DNA of 64,000 nucleotides, taken from the NCBI GenBank assembly GCA_965249005.1, contig CBDFLD010000016.1:62001-126000 (forward strand). The letters are read 5' to 3'. Position numbers and translations under genes: made by a program. Origin of the DNA: CBDFLD01 sp965249005 (GTDB lineage: Bacteria; Acidobacteriota; UBA6911). The notes beneath the pieces are model-generated. The model made no database searches, was not told the origin of the DNA, and was given only the letters and a program-made list of their open reading frames with translations. Shown here piece by piece: positions 61,656 to 64,000 of this stretch (positions within the stretch are counted from its first letter, which is position 1; every line of letters begins with the position of its first letter).

Positions 61656-62189
61656 TCAATCCCCCGCCATTTGGGAGAATTCCTCTAGCGTCGGCAGTTC
61701 CGACAGGTCCCTGAGGCCAAAGTGAATCAGGAAGTCTCGTGACGTTGTATAGAGTATCGGGCGACCAACGACCGGCTTTCGTCCTGCAATGGCCACGAGT
61801 TTCTTTTCCAGGAGGGTCTTCAACGCACCGGATGACTTCTTTCCCCGAATCGCAAGAATCTCCGCCAGCGTGACCGGCTGCTTGTAGGCGACGACGGCCA
61901 GGGTCTCCAGCGCCGCCAGAGATAGTTTGGCATTCGGTTTCGATTTCAAATAGTTCCGAAGCGTCTCGTGATACTCCGGCCGAGTCGTCATCCGGAAACC
62001 GCCAGCCACTTCCCGTATGAGCATACCGCCCGGACGACCGTTGAAATCTTCCATCAACGAACGCAACGCAACCTCGATCTTGTCATAGCTCTCACGGGGA
62101 AAGATTTCCTTGAGCTGTTCCGGCTTCACCGGATCGTCGGCAACGTAAACGATAGCTTCCAAAATAGGTTTCAGCTCGTTGATCTCCAT
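61656..62189 (-). CDS. scpB: Segregation and condensation protein B
   Basis: A 177-residue winged-helix protein, the partner of ScpA in the SMC condensin complex. Conserved blocks: LKPILEAIVYVADDPVKPEQ, GGFRMTTRPEYHETLRNYLK, LSLAALETLAVVAYKQPVTL, EILAIRGKKSSGALKTLLEK and VGRPILYTTSRDFLIHFGL. It works on the nucleoid. It lies 12 bases after scpA and overlaps the rluB start region, so it belongs to one operon. Confidence 0.96.
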   Translation of the reverse strand: MEINELKPILEAIVYVADDPVKPEQLKEIFPRESYDKIEVALRSLMEDFNGRPGGMLIREVAGGFRMTTRPEYHETLRNYLKSKPNAKLSLAALETLAVVAYKQPVTLAEILAIRGKKSSGALKTLLEKKLVAIAGRKPVVGRPILYTTSRDFLIHFGLRDLSELPTLEEFSQMAGD

Positions 62190-62201
62190 AATCCTTGGCT
62201 G

Positions 62202-62966
62202 TCACGAATTAGTTTGAGGTTTAGCAACGTATATGTCTTCGAACGTCCGTTCCTGAAACACCCACACCTCATGGAGTCGGACGAGCTCCAAAAGCGCCAG
62301 GAAGGTCACTATGAGATGCCGCTTCGATGGAGCTTGGACAAACAGCGTCGTGAACAAAATGCGTTCGTGAACGAGGAGGGTCTGCCGGATCAAGAGGAGT
62401 TTTTCTTCCACCGACACCTGTTCTTGGTCTAGATCAACGCTCCTTTCCACCTCGAACCTGTTGACGACATCTTGAAACGCGTGGACGAGTTCGAAAAGCG
62501 AAACCGATACGACATGCTTCGATTCCTCGACCACTTCTGGAGGCGGCCTACTCCAAACTGCGTTCTCGACTTCCTCTCGCGTATGTAACATCTGCGCTGC
62601 ATTCCTGAACTTCTGGTGCTCCAGGAGCTGGTACACCAGCTCCGTCCTGGGATCATCTTCCGCATCGCCTTCTGCTGCAGCACTCGGATCCGGAGGAAGC
62701 AACATTCGCGACTTGATATATATCAGTGTTGCCGCCATTGCGACCCACTCACCGGCCAGGTTGATATTGAGATCTTTCATCAGGTCCAAGTACTGCAAGT
62801 ATTGTTCCGTTACTTTCGCCACGGGAATATTCCAGATGTCGACCTCTTCCTTCCTGATGAGGTGAAGGAGTAGATCCAGCGGCCCCTCGAAACCATCAAG
62901 ACGCAGTGTGATTCCCGCGCTTTCGAGCGAATCCTGATTCCGAACGGGGGCCGTGTTATGTTCCAT
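62202..62966 (-). CDS. scpA: Segregation and condensation protein A
   Basis: A 254-residue kleisin that bridges SMC heads. Visible: LDGFEGPLDLLLHLIRKEEV, NIPVAKVTEQYLQYL, AGEWVAMAATLIYIKSRMLL (N-terminal SMC-neck-binding part), and C-terminal VTFLALLELVRLHEVWVFQE (winged helix). The middle is acidic and variable, as usual. It overlaps the trpS end by 11 bases and precedes scpB by 12, showing tight operon packing. Confidence 0.95.
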   Translation of the reverse strand: MEHNTAPVRNQDSLESAGITLRLDGFEGPLDLLLHLIRKEEVDIWNIPVAKVTEQYLQYLDLMKDLNINLAGEWVAMAATLIYIKSRMLLPPDPSAAAEGDAEDDPRTELVYQLLEHQKFRNAAQMLHTREEVENAVWSRPPPEVVEESKHVVSVSLFELVHAFQDVVNRFEVERSVDLDQEQVSVEEKLLLIRQTLLVHERILFTTLFVQAPSKRHLIVTFLALLELVRLHEVWVFQERTFEDIYVAKPQTNS

Positions 62967-63948
62967 TGCTGATTTTCATTGCCTTTCGCACATCAGTCAT
63001 CACCTGCCCGGTTACCTCCCGGGCCTTGGCGCTTCCAGCATTGAGCAGATCCACCACGTCAGAACGTCTTTTTGCCCACTGCAAGCGGCTTTCATAGACC
63101 GGTTCGATGCGCTCAATCAGCCGCTCAGCCAGTATTTGCTTGCAATCAACACATCCAAGCTCGGCGCTGCGGCAGCCTGCGTCGATTTCCTCAACCTTCT
63201 CCAGGGGCGTGAAGATCTTGTGGTAATCGTATACATTGCACACTTCCGGATTCCCTGCAATGGACCGATGTGTCCGCGCCGGATCCGTGATCATGGAACG
63301 CGTCTTAGTGCGTATCTCTTCAGCCGAATCGGATAGATAGATGGAATTGCCGTAGCTCTTGCTCATTTTTCGCCCATCCGTTCCGAGCAGCTTGGGAGTG
63401 GGGCTGAGCAAGGCCTTGGGCTCGGGCAGCGTGTCCCCGAAGATCCGATTGAAGCGACGCGCGATCTCACGGGACAATTCGATGTGGGCAACCTGATCTT
63501 CACCTACGGGAACAGCTACGGATCGATAAACCAGGATATCTGCCGACTGCAAGAGCGGATATCCAAGGAACCCAAACGTGGACAGATCCTTGCCCTTGAG
63601 CTGAGTTTGCTGCTCCTTGTAAGAGGGGACCCTTTCGAGCCACGGAACCGGCGTAATCATTGCCAGTAACACAAACAGCTCTGCATGGGCAGGAACCTTG
63701 GACTGCACTAGAAACGTACTCTTCTCAGGATCCAAACCCGAGGCAAGCCAGTCGAGCGCGATTTCGAGTACATGTTCTTGCATCCCCGAGCTATCCTCAT
63801 AGTCCGTTGTGAGGGCATGCCAGTCAACGATTCCATAGTAGCAGTCATATCGGTCTTGGAGTTCCACCCAGTTCTGAAGAGCACCGATCAAATGCCCGAG
63901 GTGCAACTTACCCGTGGGCCTCATTCCGCTGAATATCCGTTGCCTCAT
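62956..63948 (-). CDS. trpS: Tryptophanyl-tRNA synthetase
   Basis: A 330-residue class I tRNA synthetase. HIGH-like motif in SGMRPTGKLHLGHLIGALQN, KMSKS in LLGTDGRKMSKSYGNSIYL, and typical VDWHALTTDY and GFLGYPLLQSADILVY (substrate pocket). It charges tRNA-Trp. Start: ATG at 63948. First gene in the window of the trpS-scpA-scpB-rluB run. Upstream on the same strand a short frame ends at 63964 and may be the tail of another gene cut by the window edge. Confidence 0.96.
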   Translation of the reverse strand: MRQRIFSGMRPTGKLHLGHLIGALQNWVELQDRYDCYYGIVDWHALTTDYEDSSGMQEHVLEIALDWLASGLDPEKSTFLVQSKVPAHAELFVLLAMITPVPWLERVPSYKEQQTQLKGKDLSTFGFLGYPLLQSADILVYRSVAVPVGEDQVAHIELSREIARRFNRIFGDTLPEPKALLSPTPKLLGTDGRKMSKSYGNSIYLSDSAEEIRTKTRSMITDPARTHRSIAGNPEVCNVYDYHKIFTPLEKVEEIDAGCRSAELGCVDCKQILAERLIERIEPVYESRLQWAKRRSDVVDLLNAGSAKAREVTGQVMTDVRKAMKISNGT

Positions 63949-64000
63949 TTGTCCAATAGCCAGTTAAGGGTGGATAGCAAAGAACGCGAAGGTACGGCAC

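Noticed and set aside
1..64000. CRISPR array
   Set aside because: No regularly spaced short direct repeats with variable spacers were seen, and no cas genes.
63964..64000. Tail of a gene upstream of trpS
   Set aside because: Only about 11 codons before a TAA are visible at the window edge; too short to support a call.

Overview
The window looks like a chromosomal piece of an Acidobacteriota bacterium. The best pointer is three genes for secreted proteins of the 'VWFA-related Acidobacterial domain' type (47270-49247 and 54383-55450). Supporting this are a one-polypeptide 2-oxoglutarate decarboxylase/dehydrogenase (Kgd type), a bacillithiol-type glycosyltransferase (BshA), many predicted exported or lipid-anchored proteins, and many TTG/GTG starts placed by good Shine-Dalgarno sites. 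No replication, conjugation or virion genes are visible, so this reads as chromosome with insertion sequences, not a plasmid or phage.

Layout. 1-9.8 kb: exported proteins, a HEAT-repeat protein, a Tat-exported Gfo/Idh/MocA oxidoreductase, an IS5/IS1182-like element, a thioredoxin-TPR chaperone, a sodium:solute symporter, a diguanylate cyclase whose receiver has lost its phospho-aspartate, a TerB-like protein and an adhesin-like exported protein. 9.8-20.2 kb: two near-identical IS1380-family elements. One splits a pentapeptide-repeat gene; the other sits on the stop codon of a peptidase gene. Between them lies the kgd-bshA pair. 20.2-29.1 kb: a DPP III-like lipoprotein peptidase, tRNA-Glu, a GspE-N-like small protein, a PAP2 phosphatase split by an in-frame stop, and a very large gingipain-like (C25) surface peptidase with eight beta-domain repeats, broken by a frameshift. 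29.1-36.6 kb: a decayed accessory region with an IS6 element, a GC-rich sugar-isomerase-like gene, a truncated-looking lipoprotein, transposase and integrase remnants, a GH172 enzyme and a LamG-domain pseudogene, ending at tRNA-Lys. 37.2-64 kb: a mostly housekeeping backbone: a flavin/iron-sulfur membrane fusion protein, purA, trxA, rsmA(ksgA), RNase J, ftsK, VWA genes, a hybrid sensor kinase, larE, a Nudix hydrolase, metG, a RibBX-type riboflavin gene, an acyltransferase and a trpS-scpA-scpB-rluB operon.

How the genes work together. kgd and bshA overlap by four bases and are probably translated together. BshA makes the first intermediate of bacillithiol. The flavin/NAD(P)/[4Fe-4S] membrane fusion at 37965-40253 resembles YpdA/thioredoxin reductases in its soluble part and could be a membrane electron-transfer route to thiols; this is inference. 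trpS-scpA-scpB-rluB is a compact operon for tRNA charging, chromosome condensation and rRNA modification.

Several genes carry lesions: single-base indels, some in homopolymers, and two Trp-to-stop changes. They may be true decay or residual assembly error; read depth would decide. All three insertions with identifiable target duplications used a site containing CTAG.
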